A stretch of DNA of 64,000 bases from Micropterus salmoides (taxonomy: Eukaryota; Chordata; Actinopteri; Centrarchiformes; Centrarchidae). A model generated the notes under the pieces. It saw only the letters and a list, made by a program, of their open reading frames with translations, was not told where the DNA came from and ran no database searches. The DNA is taken from NCBI RefSeq assembly GCF_014851395.1, contig NW_024044348.1, forward strand, positions 22,090,390 through 22,154,389, in the 5' to 3' direction. Below are positions 24,303 to 37,065 of this stretch, one piece after another; the first letter of the stretch is position 1; each line of letters starts with the position of its first letter. A program made the position numbers and the translations under genes.

Positions 24303-27300
24303 ATGGAGTATGATGAGAGACTTGCACTTTTCCGCCAAACCCGCCTCAATCCCTTTGATCGTGGAGAGGAAGAAGATGGTCTCCAAGAAGGCAAGATGCC
24401 TCCACAGCAAGGTAAAGTTTACAGAATTGGCAAATTTGCACCTCACTGATGTAAATTTTGTCTTTGGCTAGGAAGTGTGTCTAGTCTACACTGGCAGACA
24501 TCCAGCCATCCCTTCAATATTCTGTTACGCTCTGAAAAAATGTCTGGTTTGGAAGACTGTGAAAAGAGGCCAGTTGATTTGGGATTTTATTTGCATTTGT
24601 TGTGTAAAACTAACATGTTTGCTGCCTGTGGTGTGTCATTAGGAGGATAAAATTTATAGATTTTCTAGACATTTCCCTTACTAAACAGATAGGAGCTGCA
24701 CTGGGAGGTATTTTTTGAGGTCATGGGTTCTGTTTTTCTAAATGTCACTTTAGTTGCAGATGTAAACTTACAATGGGGCTGCTGGGTGCTTAGATTATGT
24801 CACTATGGCTCATTTACTGTATGAAGCATTGAATCCCTTGTGAAACTGATTTTGACAAATTATTTCCCCCAAATATTTACACAGGCTAAACAGTTTTTGT
24901 CTAGTCTAGAACTAATCTCCATAACATAAAGAACAAGAACACTGGGACTTTTGTAAGTAATTCTTAAGCTTTTGGAAAAGGAAGTAGAAAATACTGTAGC
25001 TCAACCAGAGGAAACGAAAAGTGTAAGTATGAGCAGTACTTATGTAACACTTCCTGTATTTTAGGATTTGGGAGTTTTTCTTCGAACAGTTTGACAGGCA
25101 AGCCTGACAAACTGTTAGCAGGACTGATTTCACTGGTGTCATCTGTGTTTTTTCATTTTGGTTCATTGTCATCTCTCTGTCTGGCACTGAGAAGCTGAAT
25201 TCACTCAACATGTTTTGTTCTGAGGTGTATGCAGGTAACAACCGCATTTGTATGCATTTTGTGAGTTAGATGGACATTAAGTTTCTTTACTATATATCTT
25301 TTGATTTGAAAGATTATATATCTAAGGCCTGTATGTCTTTTCAGAATACAGTGTTGATATCTAGTAGTTGTGATCATATTGTAATTTGAGTGTAAATTTG
25401 TCACAGATTAGTGTTGACAATTAACTGTATATTGCCTTGCCATTTTTAATTTTGGTGTCTCCCTTTTCCAGTGGTGGAAGAAGTACTAAATTTTCATACT
25501 TAAGTAAAAGTACAGATACCACATGATAAATGTTAACGTTACTAAAGTAAAAGTAAAAAAGTACCTGGGTCCGTATTACAGAAACTTCTTAACCAGGAGA
25601 TCCTTTCCTAACCATGGTAATAAAGGTTAGGAACTGATTTAGGAAAAAGACCATTACAGATTAACAGTTCCTAAGTAAATATTCCTTTCCAAACTAAAGA
25701 TTGGAAGATGCAAATGTCACCCTGGATGCAAATTAAAAAAATGCACTATGGAATGTTCTGGGTGAATACGTGTATGTATATAAATAACTGTATTGTTTTT
25801 TATTTATTTTATGTGTTCGAAACATTAAATTACTTCGCACCTCTATAACGAGAGACAGGTGCGTCGGAGGGGGTACATCTGAGTCAAACGTAACAAAGAA
25901 AATTCCCGCACACTGTCTAACTTGCAAAAAGATTGTATTGACACAACGTTTCGGTGCTAGACCTTCATCAGGCAAATGGTGTTACTAAATTAGAAGCCAT
26001 CTTTTGTAGGAGGTGACTTGTTTGAAACACACCAATCATCTACTTCCTCATCAAGTAAGGCAACCATTACAAAAACACTCATTCATATTTCCATGGGATG
26101 AGTGTAAATTTCTGTGTACTGAATGTTCATCAAAACAATATCCTAAACTGCACTCATGAACAGACATGCTCTCAAATCTTTCTGGTACCTTCTATATCGC
26201 TATGGACAAATAGCTTAGACGAAATATCATAATAAACAACATTAGATAATTAGAGGAAAAAACATCAAATACATACAACATATGGCCCAAAAAAAAATAG
26301 GTCCAAAAGACAACACTATCAAACTTCAATATAGATTTAGACTGACAATAAAATTTATAACATTTCTAGAAAAAACACAGTAAATGTTACAATCTCCACA
26401 TTATGTATACAACAAAAAACTTGTGGTATCAGTGCATACATATATAAATAGACACAATCAACAGGACACTCTATTTTTTGATGGTCCTGATAATATATGT
26501 ACATACTCATACGTATCCAGGACTGTTTTGGGTTAAAACAGGGGAGCCCTCAGGTAAATCTTAAGTAATAAATACACAGCCTATATAGATGTTACCATAT
26601 TTTAATATAGGCCTACACTTATTTATATGTTGTGTGTGTAGCAAGAAGGAACTACAAATTTAATTTCGTTATGCAGCCTTGTGCTGTATAATGACTAATA
26701 AACCTTGTACCTTGAAAAGTGTATTACAGAAGCATCCTAACTTTGTAAAATCTTAAATAAACTCTCCAACTTTAGGATAACTGTTAAGCTGTCCTAACCT
26801 TTACTTTTCCACCAGTTAGTGTTTAATCCACATGGTCGCTCTTTTACTGCTTTTACAAAATCAACAAAATTTCAACAGGTGGAACTTAATTGATTCTAAC
26901 GATGTGTCTGATGACAAAACACTCGTTAGTAGAAAGGCTGTAGGTGATGTAACGCTAGATAACGTCTCATTATATAAGATAATGTAAAGGCTTGATGTAA
27001 CAAAACCTATCCAAGTGCAAGTATTTGATTTGATAGGAGATCGTTAAATTCAAGAAATACATGATGACGTTAGCCCACAGCCTTTATTATTATTATTATT
27101 ATTTTATTATTATTTCATTATTAACTTTCCCCAGCAGAGTACGGGTTTCTGCCGGGGTCAGTGTGGGAGCGCAGGAGGAGCCACCAGCGGTTTTCCTCTG
27201 CTCTCTGGACACAACTGCTGCCTTTCTCTTCGTACCACTTGTCGATAGACTTATTTTCTTTTTGATAGAATCAATGCTCCGCTGGATGCCGGATATGCGG

Positions 27301-30300
27301 CGGTGACTGTGTCCGCTATTTTATCCTACTCTCTCTCTTTAATCTCCCCAGTTAAGTGTTCCGTGAATTTCAATGATAGTTGTTGTTTCTGCTTCATTTT
27401 CAGTGTATCTTTCATTAAAAAAAACGACCAAAAAACAGCGATTAAAAAACGTTTAGCTCGCGAGATGAGCAAAGTGGCATTGGTTGCTAGGTAACAGACA
27501 TAAAAGTTGATAACCGACATTGTTGGATTGAGTATTTAGGATTTCCTAACCTGAGATAAGATAGGATTCCTAAAGTTAGTTAGGATTTGCTTCTGTAATA
27601 CCAAAATGAGAAATATCCTATCTTAGGCTCTTCCTATCTTAACTTAAGACTTAAGATAGGAACTTTCTGTAATACGGCGCCTGGTTTTAAAAATACTTAA
27701 GCAATCAAAAGTAAAAGTACTACACATAAAAATCTCAAGGCGGGTTTGAATACAACATTACAAGTTATAGTGAATCACAATAAGGAAAACTGAGTCGCAA
27801 GGGGACAAGTGGATATTTCCTATATGTGGGGAGGATAAGGCCCCATCCACACTACTCCGTTTAGTTTACAAACGGAGAATTAAAACGAATACGATCTCCG
27901 TCCACACCAGCGTTTCGGCTGCGTTTTGGAGTTGATCTCCGTCTACATTAAAACGACTGAAAACGCACAGCTAGGACCCGTTCTGGTGCACTGGGCATGC
28001 GTGTGTCAGTGTAAACATGAAGCAGATGGTCTATTCCGTAGTTACAGAAGATTTGGTGAAAGAATAAATAAATACAGACTAAGCATCAGACCAGTTTATT
28101 TTATTTTTTTTTTGTTGCATGGATCAATAACGAGCTGGGACTGTTACTGAATGTAACACGGGAGTGTGGCGGCAGAAAACAGTGTGGGTGATGTTGCAAA
28201 GTAAACAGCGACATGCACAGTACAAGTGTAGGCAGATGATCTGAGATGAATGGCAGATGAATGTTATTTGCATGGCACAGAATATTTTAATAAAAATATG
28301 ATGTCAAAAATCCGGTCAGCAGCATTGTGTTTCTGCTTTGCAAGACCCAATCAGAGAGCTGAGCGTGAGCGTCTGCGTCATCGTTTCTAAAGTCCGCCTG
28401 TCTTCACTAAAACGCCCTCCGGAGTTTTGAAACGCAGCGTTTCCAAACTTCTCCGTTTTAGGTCTTCGTTTTCATCGTTGTAGTCTGGACGGGAGGTGCA
28501 AACGTAGCAGAAGGTCTCCGTTTTAATTCGAAAATGCAGTAGTGTGGATGGGGCCTAAGTCTGCGTCATTGCTCTGCTGTTGTGGTAGTATTCCCTTCAG
28601 ACCTACAGACAGACACAGAACCCTCTTTGGGACTTTGGGTATGTTAAGATAAGACAAGGAAGCGAAAACCAAAACTAACTGAAACACTTCTCAATTCACA
28701 ATCTCACCAAAAATCCACACGTTAACTTCAGCACCTCTCATAAAGTGCAACGCACAGTCCCAAACAGGGACTCCAGACTATGCGCGCTAACTCAGTTCTC
28801 ATGAAGTCTGTTAAGACTGGGGGCCAATCTGCTGGGTCATTTGGTGGAGAAGCAAGTGTTCCATTAGGGTCTAAGCTGCTTGTATCTGATTCTGGCTGCA
28901 CATCTCTGGCTGTGCTCGTACTGGCTGAGGCTGCCTGTGTTTCACCTGGGTCTGTGTGACCTGCTAAAAGATTCGGGACTGGGTCTGTGCTGGTACTGGT
29001 TGAGGCTGGATGTGGATCAGCTGTGCTTAAACTGGCTGACTGGCTGGAGTCTGTTCCTGTACTGGCTGATGATCCAGCATCTACTCTGACAGACTTAACC
29101 ATAGCCCCTGTAAATTATAGATATTTTCTTCAGCTGCATCAGGCTCATTCAAACTGGCTCGTCTAGGTTTCGTACTTTTGATACATTTTAAAGAGGTGGT
29201 ATTATGCTTTTTGGATTTTTCCCTCTCCTTTATTGAGTTATATATCTTTTATGTGCATGTAACAGGTTTCCAAAGTAAAAAAGCCCAAAGTCCAGCCCAA
29301 AGGGAGTTCCCATCTCCCACAGAAAACTCTGCTCTGAACTACTTGAAAACAGCTTGTTTGTATTCCAGCCGCTTCCCTTTCATCATTGTGACGACATGCG
29401 CCTCATATAACGCTCGCCAAGCGTCTACTCCGACACCCCCTCAAAAACACCGGTGGAAAAACACTGAGCTACAGAACACACCTCCTCTTCCTTCCAGATT
29501 ACCCTCTAGGCAGTCAATGGACATAAAGTTATTACTATGATGTAGAGACAGAGCTCAGTTAAAACTTTAGGGCCCGTGTCTTAGACGAAGTGTTTTTTTC
29601 TGACGCCAGCGTCTATTTTTAATTCATTGCAATGGGAGTGCTGCGTTTTTCCAAGCTGGTAAAAATGGGAGCAGCGTGACGAAGCGCTCAGTGTCTTTCC
29701 CGCGCTGGGCGCTGAGCTTTTTTATCCGGTCGCCGAGAGTTGAAAAATGTTTAACTGTCACTTTTTACCGAGCTGTCCAATCACAGTGCAGCAAAATCTC
29801 ATGAACCCAAGTACGGACAGTCTGTGCTCTCATGTTTCAGCCTTCTCCTCATGCAGAGCAAAGGCCAGAGCAAGTAGGCCTACATACTTTGTGGTGACAT
29901 TTTTACATTCACTAAAATTAAGTAGGCTACCCTACTTGTAACACATCGCCTCCACGGAAATGATGTATCATAGCAACCACAGCGTCTCGAAAAAAAAAAC
30001 CTGCACCTCCAAAACACACCCTAGTGTTTCCAGCTAGGCATTTTCAGAACAGTAGGTGCCGTTTTCAGATGGGAAAAACGCTTTGGTAGACACGGGCCCT
30101 CATGGATGAAAGATACATTTGTTACAGATTAACTACTCACCACTCTGAAACTATTGACAAGCTGGTCAGCAACATGTACAGCTGAACCGAAGCCATGTTT
30201 GCTCGCTGACCTGCCCTTCTCTGCTTCTGATTGGCTAGTAGTCCTTAACTAGGAACTGCGCATGTGCAACTCCCAACAAAGATCATTTAGAGACAAGATG

Positions 30301-33300
30301 TATCAGTCCATAGCTAAAACGAAGCGTTCAACACAGGGTGAAAAGAGGAGCTGCAGCAATATGCAATATGAAAAAAAATATGGTGTTTTTTGAAAATTAA
30401 ACCATGTAAACCTGTTCTGGTATAACCCCTAAATAAGATTTTGAACCTGAAAAAGAGCATAATATGATCTCTTTAAGATATATAATACTATTTATATAAT
30501 GACTAAATGGGTTTGGGTATAAATGGGTTGAATACGTGATGCTTATTATTTACTGAGATGTGCATCCATATTGCCCAGTCTACCACGCTATTATGTCTTG
30601 CTGCTCAGCTGGTTAGCAGGACGGACAGACAGAGAGATTCACTGCAGCTGCACATTAGGGTAAGTGTGATCTGCTGACTTGGAGAGGAGAGAACACAAGT
30701 ATACCTGACTGCTGTTCCCGCACTTCACTCTCATTGAGTTTATTTATCTTCTCGTGCCTAGAAGGATAGTCTCTCTCTTCATCCATTCTTTTAAACAAAC
30801 AAAAAGGTTTTAAACATATGCGTTGACCTTTGACAGGAAAGAGAGGCGGGGCTGTCCAGCTCTGCGCTGGACTGTCACTGCATATGCCAGTGTCTCGCAT
30901 CAGCTGGCTGAAGTTGATTTGCGCATGTTCGCACCTACTCGGCTTTATCAGTTTTACATTTGTTTTTCAATGCTGCTCCACTCAGGTACGCTGCATAGGC
31001 TACTAATACCAATGTAACGAGGTCTCGTGTAGAATGTGACAGAGTTAAAAGTCGGACAACTAAATTAAAACATATATACAAATAGTCTGTTTGGAACAAT
31101 AATGCGTCTGATATGTTTTTACACACAAAAAAGTATAATTTCCACATTCAAATCTTTAAAATGGCATCTACGCCTTCTAGCTCAAATTCCAGAATCTTTA
31201 AACATGCAAATTGTGTTAATTTCCAAAGTTTTTCCACTGGACACAAGATGTCAGTCTCTTACTTCTCAGTGTATGTGCACTGGTGGCTTCAAGTTTCTAC
31301 ATCACACTTGTACAAGTTGAAAATTGGATTGGCTTCCAAACTATTTGTGATGTCACACATCATGCGTGCAGGGTCACACCTTAAAATCAAAATTTCAAAG
31401 AGCACAGAAACTTTCCGCTTTCAGCAGATGAATGTAAACAGGCTTTTAGTCAAACAAAAAAGTGTTGCTTGTATATAACTCAGTCTAACTCAAGGGTATA
31501 CACAGGGGCAGAAACAATGGAACCCTTTACAGTGTATGAGAAGTAGGGGTCTGTAAAATAACCACAGTTGTTTCACACACCTCTTACAAAGTTTAACAAA
31601 AACAGTAAAGAGTATTAAGGTAGTATTTATCAAGGTATTTTATTGGACTGTAGTAAGCTGTACAGTGATGTTGTCCTCTTAGTAAAATGCACAGTTATTC
31701 CCAGTTTTGTGTTATCTTGCTGTATGTCTAAATTTAGCCTCTAGTCCTGCATTCTGTTTAAGTTGGACTCATCAATATTTTTTACATTAACCATTAACCA
31801 TGGATAATACATCCATGTGCCTTCTCCAGCACCAAGCGTAGGACAGACAAAGTTAGCATCTAGCTGCTCAACATAGTGGAGCATTTAGCAGATCAAGAGC
31901 CAAATGTCTTTCTCAGACGTTGTTTGGAGATCAAAATAGACATGAATGCTTATCCCGGGCTAATGTTGCTCTGTGTCTGCTGGATGTGTAAATGGGATTT
32001 AGTTCACTATAACAATTTTATAAGGAGTCAGATGTTGTGGTTCAGTACTGTACTGTCCAGTTCATGTAATACTGACTTGATAGCGGATTAAACAGAAACT
32101 GCAGCGGCAGCCATATTGGTTGTTTAGGAAAATGTCTCAACAGCACTCCTCTGTCAGTCATCGTATCAAACCCGCTCCATATTAGATAAATGGTTCCAGG
32201 ATCCAGGACAGATAGAATGTCTGAATGGGAGAGTTCCCAGATTCATACAGAACAGATTTGTCTGGTTTCCAGGCTAGTAGTTGTCCATATATAGAAGATG
32301 CCTAAGCACTTCAAAGTTTGGTTTGCAGCAGGTTTAATGAATCAGAATCAGCTTTATTAGCCAGGTATGTGTCCACAGAAGAGGAATTTGACACAGGATT
32401 GTACATTGCTCACGATGTGCTTACTCATACAATAATACAATAATAAAATCAGTCACAGGCTACTGTATAGAGAACACATATATATACAAACTATTAAAAA
32501 AACAATATAAACAGATTGAGACAATAGTGCAATCATCAGAGTGCAAAGGATGCAGGAGTAAATTATTATCGTTATTATTATTATTGTTATGTCGGAGGTG
32601 GATGTGAGATACAGGTATACATACACATACATGCATACATGTGTTATGTACTTGAGGTAGGTGGATTTGGTATACAGTATATACACAATATGACGATAAA
32701 ACAATATGAACAGTATGAACAGCACTGAAATAGAGAATGATGAATAAATACAGTAGGAGTGGCTTGGTTACACATTACCACGACTGATAAGACAGTTACC
32801 TCTGATTCCTTCATTTGTCCATTTTCAGCTTCTGTTCTTCTTGACTTCTTGAGTGGTGAGTCAGAGTGTACCGATTGTCTTGAGTGACCACAGTCGTGTG
32901 TGAAATTAGCACGCATGACTGAGTGCAGTTACCAGACCATAGTGTGTGTGCTTACATAAAGAACTGTGCTTCATGCAACGTTGCCCTCTTTTCAGAAGCA
33001 AGGCCTGAGCTGTTTTCTGCAAGCAGAACCCACAGTTCAGATCGGACCATGGACCTTGGTCTAGCTGAGGACCACTTCTCAAGGCCTATGGTAAGTAAAG
33101 CAATGTTTCTGCTGTCTGCCTCAACTCAACACTAAATGGAACTGTTTCATATTGTAAAACTGACAGTATTTGAAAAATAAACAAGAACACTCAAGCCCTT
33201 TACAGGAATGGCCAAAGCCATCTGAGGTCCTTAAACATCTGCCAGACAATGCTGAGGATGTTTTATGAATCTGTTGTGGCCAGTGCTTACCTGTTGGGCT

Positions 33301-36300
33301 GCAACTAACGACTATTTTGATAGTCGATTAATCTATCGATTATTGAAACGAATAATCGACTAGTGTAGCTCTACAGTTTGGCGTTGGTTTGATGACTTTG
33401 GGTCATGACATGGAAGCTATTGAAATAAATGATGATTTTCCCATAACACTATTTTAACAATTGTAATTTATTATCGTCACCGGATCCTGGGTGAATGTCT
33501 GTCGAATATCCAACTAATTTCACCGCGGTTAATCTTGCACACTCGGCAGCAACACGTTCTCCAGCTGGGAACGTCGGCATGAGCGATGCATCGTTTGATT
33601 GTAAAGTCAGGGCGCATCCGGAACGTGAATGCGAGCGTTGTGTATCATAATTATGTCCTACTCACAGTACCAGTACTGTAACAATCAAATTGACCAACTG
33701 TATAGAAAACGTTTCAGCTCATAACCTGAAGTAACACGGCTTTGACGTGAAGCTAGCTCGCTAACTAGCTAACTAGCTTACCGAGACAAGTCTTCATCAT
33801 ACACAGAGACACAACGTTATGAGCCTCCTCTTCAGATGCTCCGGTGTTTCCAGGAGAGCTCAGCTTTGCTGCAGTTCACAACCTTTCTGGCTGAGTGAAG
33901 AGTGAAATGCTGCCACACTCTGGAGGCTTTAGGTAGTGAAGGTGTCGCTGCAGCTCTGATGTTGTTTTAGTAACTTTAACATTACTGTTCACATCACTTT
34001 ACTCTGTTAAGCTGACGGTCTCGCTACGGCCCGATGACGTCATGAACAAATCGATGAATAAATTCGTTGGCAACAAATTTAATAATCGATTTTTGTTGAC
34101 TACGTCGATTAGTTGTTGCACCCCTACTAGCCTGTTTGCTGTTGCATGCTGGGGCAGCAGGTTGAGGGTAGCGGACGCTAACAGATTCAAAAAACTGATT
34201 CGCAAGGCCAGTGTCATTGTAGGGGTGGAGCTGGACTCTCTGTCAGTGATGTCATAGAGGAGAATGCTGTCCAAGCTACATTATGGAAGCATATAGGGGA
34301 CTAAATTAAAATTATCATGCAAACTTGAAAATGAAAATGTAATCCCACAATAACAATATCATTTTCCACATATGTATGTGTTATTTAAATGAAAATGCAA
34401 TCATTTTCATTTTCACATACTTGTGTGAGCATTTTAGGACCATATTAAAATGAAAACGGAAACAGCATTTGACATTTCATTTTAAAAGACTTAGTCTGCT
34501 CTATAGTGGACTATATTCAAATGCAATGAGTGAAACAGCGCCCCCAGTCTATTGCATTGCATTTACATTTACAAGCAGCTTTCCAAGGGACACAATGAAA
34601 ATGAAAATGCAATCTGTCAGTCCTCTCATCAAGGCGCGTCCTCAGTTAAGACTTCACTTACTCTTCAGTTGGAAGGCCACTTCAGGTTCTCATGGTTCAG
34701 TTCTATATCTACCATTACACAACACTAGGCTGTAACTTCACAACCAAATGAAATCTGTCGATCGAACAGCTCAAGGATGGATCTATACCGACTTCAAACT
34801 TGGAACTTGTAAGTGTTGCCATTTCTATGTAGCTTTTCAGTTTTTTTGAACACTTGCCTGTTGAATTTGGCGTTAGCATATTCTGCAGCTAATGTTGCTA
34901 ACTGTAAAGTCAAGCTGTTTCTGTTGTGTATTGTGACATTAAGCCCACACGCCGTCGCCTGTCTGTGTGTCTGTTGCTGCAGTAGCCTATGTAAGTTTAC
35001 CTGGTCGATACAAAGGGCCTCCGCTCAGACTAGCTTGGTTTGAGGGCGTGCCTGACCCCGCTAGCCTTTATGACGCGTTTTCATTGTGACGTCACAAGTA
35101 AAGGAACTGAAGGGCTGGACTACAAACGAGCTGTTTTCAAGCGGTTCAGAGCAGAGCTTTCTGTGGGAGATGGGAACTCCCTTTGGGCTTTTTCACTTTG
35201 CAAACCTGTCACATGCACAAAATATATAACTCAATAAAGAAGAGGAGAAAAGCCAAAAAGCATAATACCACCTCTTTAAAAATGTTCAAATGCAGATTCA
35301 GTTTGAGATAATTTGATATAATTTATATTGTGAGCTGTCAAAACTATAATAAAGTTTTTGAAATAAGAAAATGTCTTGTCTTGCTTACACTACTATTCAT
35401 TACTATTAGTAAAAGTTTTTCATAAACCCTTTGTAATAACATGATGTCTTTGTAATACCACAGGTCCCGTAATAGTACATTTAAAAAAGACCAAACCTCA
35501 AAAATAAAGCACTTTATTCATGGCCAATGAAATGAAAATTTAAATTGGGTATTTAAAATGCACAAAGTAGCAAAGCCACAAAATTTACAGAAACTGTCCA
35601 GATCATGTCCCATCCGGGACACAGTGGTCATCATGACGCGTCTTCCTGGGGATGCTTAGATTGTTCTGATGCTGCTGGCCGCTGTGTTGTCTTCCAACAC
35701 AGTAACAGCCAGTGCGCTGCAGCAGCACCAACCGGAGTGCCAGCGTTTCTATTTAAACTCAAACTTAGTAATTCTCGTTTGCTTGCTGGAATTCAGAAGA
35801 GGATGTTTTAGTTAACAAATGGACTACCTGCAACATACGCAAGCAGATCGGTAGATTGTTACCAGCACATGGTCTGTTCAGACTCACATTACAGCAAAGT
35901 ACTAACCTTACAGTGTTGCGACTGCTCCTAAAATGACTCACTAAACAGTATACTCCCTCTTGTGGTAAAAGTGGGAAATAACGTCTACTTTATGTTACAG
36001 AAAAATACACAAGGAAACAAATATTGTTAATAGCAGTATTAACATGAGTTCTACAGCTAAGTACAAACTTGTACTTGAGGAGGAGGGAGGAGTCCTCTGT
36101 TGTCTTCTGTCAGCCTGGCAGGAAACACCTCTGCTGGCCTGTCTGCAGGAAACACTTTAACCTTAGTCCAATATCATCTCAAGTGTGTAGTTATGATAAT
36201 GGTTTTGCACTGTTCATAGCGGTAACTATTACAGCTATGTAGTTGATATGACAGACAGTCTGACTGTTCCTATAACATTAACTTTGACTGAGTTGCGGTA

Positions 36301-37027
36301 TTGTCACTAATACTAGTATTGCAGTAATGTGAAGTATATCTCTGAATGAGAATGGGTTTGTATTAGCCTGGCCTTGACACTGCCCAGCAGGACACTGATG
36401 CTTTCGGGTATAAGCAAGTTAAAGTTTTTTGCACATGCCATGCATTGACCAGGTGTGAGCTTAATGTCACAATACACAACAGAAACAGCTTGACGTTACA
36501 GTTAGCCACATCCATCCTTGAGCTGTTCGATTGATAGATTTCATTTCAATTTTACCTAAATAACACATACATGTGTGTATGTGGAAAATGATAATGTTAT
36601 TGTGGGATTACATTTTCATTTTCAAGTTTGCATGATAGTTTTAATTTAGTCCCCTATATGCTTCCATACTACATGTCATCTTGGACAATGTCTTCTACCC
36701 ACTCCATGATGTGCTGCTCAAACATAGGAGTACTTTCAGTGCAAGAGTCCCCCCCCCCAAAAATGCACCACAGAGCGCCTCAGGAAGTCATTCCTGCCTG
36801 TGGCCATCAAGCTCTATAACTCCTCCCTCTAAGTGTCTGACACACGGGCCCTTAGTTAGTTATTAAACTGGACCTTATTGTCTATTGTGCAATATTATCT
36901 GTTTAATAATTAATGTGCAATATTCTCTACTGCAATTCTGCTGCTATTTATTCACTAGTCCTGTTCACCATAACAATTCTTTAATAATGTAAATATTGTA
37001 CATACCCACACTCCTTTATATTTTCTT

Positions 37028-37065
<38 letters not shown>

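Larger units (their letters stand above)
25571..27677. mobile_element. DNA element with CCGTATTACAGAAA inverted ends
   Basis: CCGTATTACAGAAA (25571-25584) and TTTCTGTAATACGG (27664-27677) are exact 14-bp inverted repeats. Related words (GTATTACAGAAGCATCCTAA near 26720, TTCTGTAATACC near 27590) occur inside and suggest sub-terminal repeats or nested copies. CCTGG lies close outside both ends. No transposase is recognised, and the superfamily is unassigned. The Penelope-like copy at 25.8-26.5 kb is inside it. Confidence 0.6.
25471..27735 (+). repeat. hAT-like fragment split by a later insertion
   Basis: CAGTGGTGGAAGAAGTACT at 25471 followed by TACTTAAGTAAAAGTACAG is the start of a common teleost hAT-like repeat. 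Related text (AATACTTAAGCAATCAAAAG, TAAAAGTACT) resumes after 27677. The element between 25571 and 27677 separates the two halves. No right terminus is visible. Confidence 0.5.

Noticed and set aside
28728..29102. 124-codon Ser/Thr-rich frame on the minus strand
   Set aside because: Low complexity, built from repeated CTGGCTGA-like words. No domain, and it lies between transposons.
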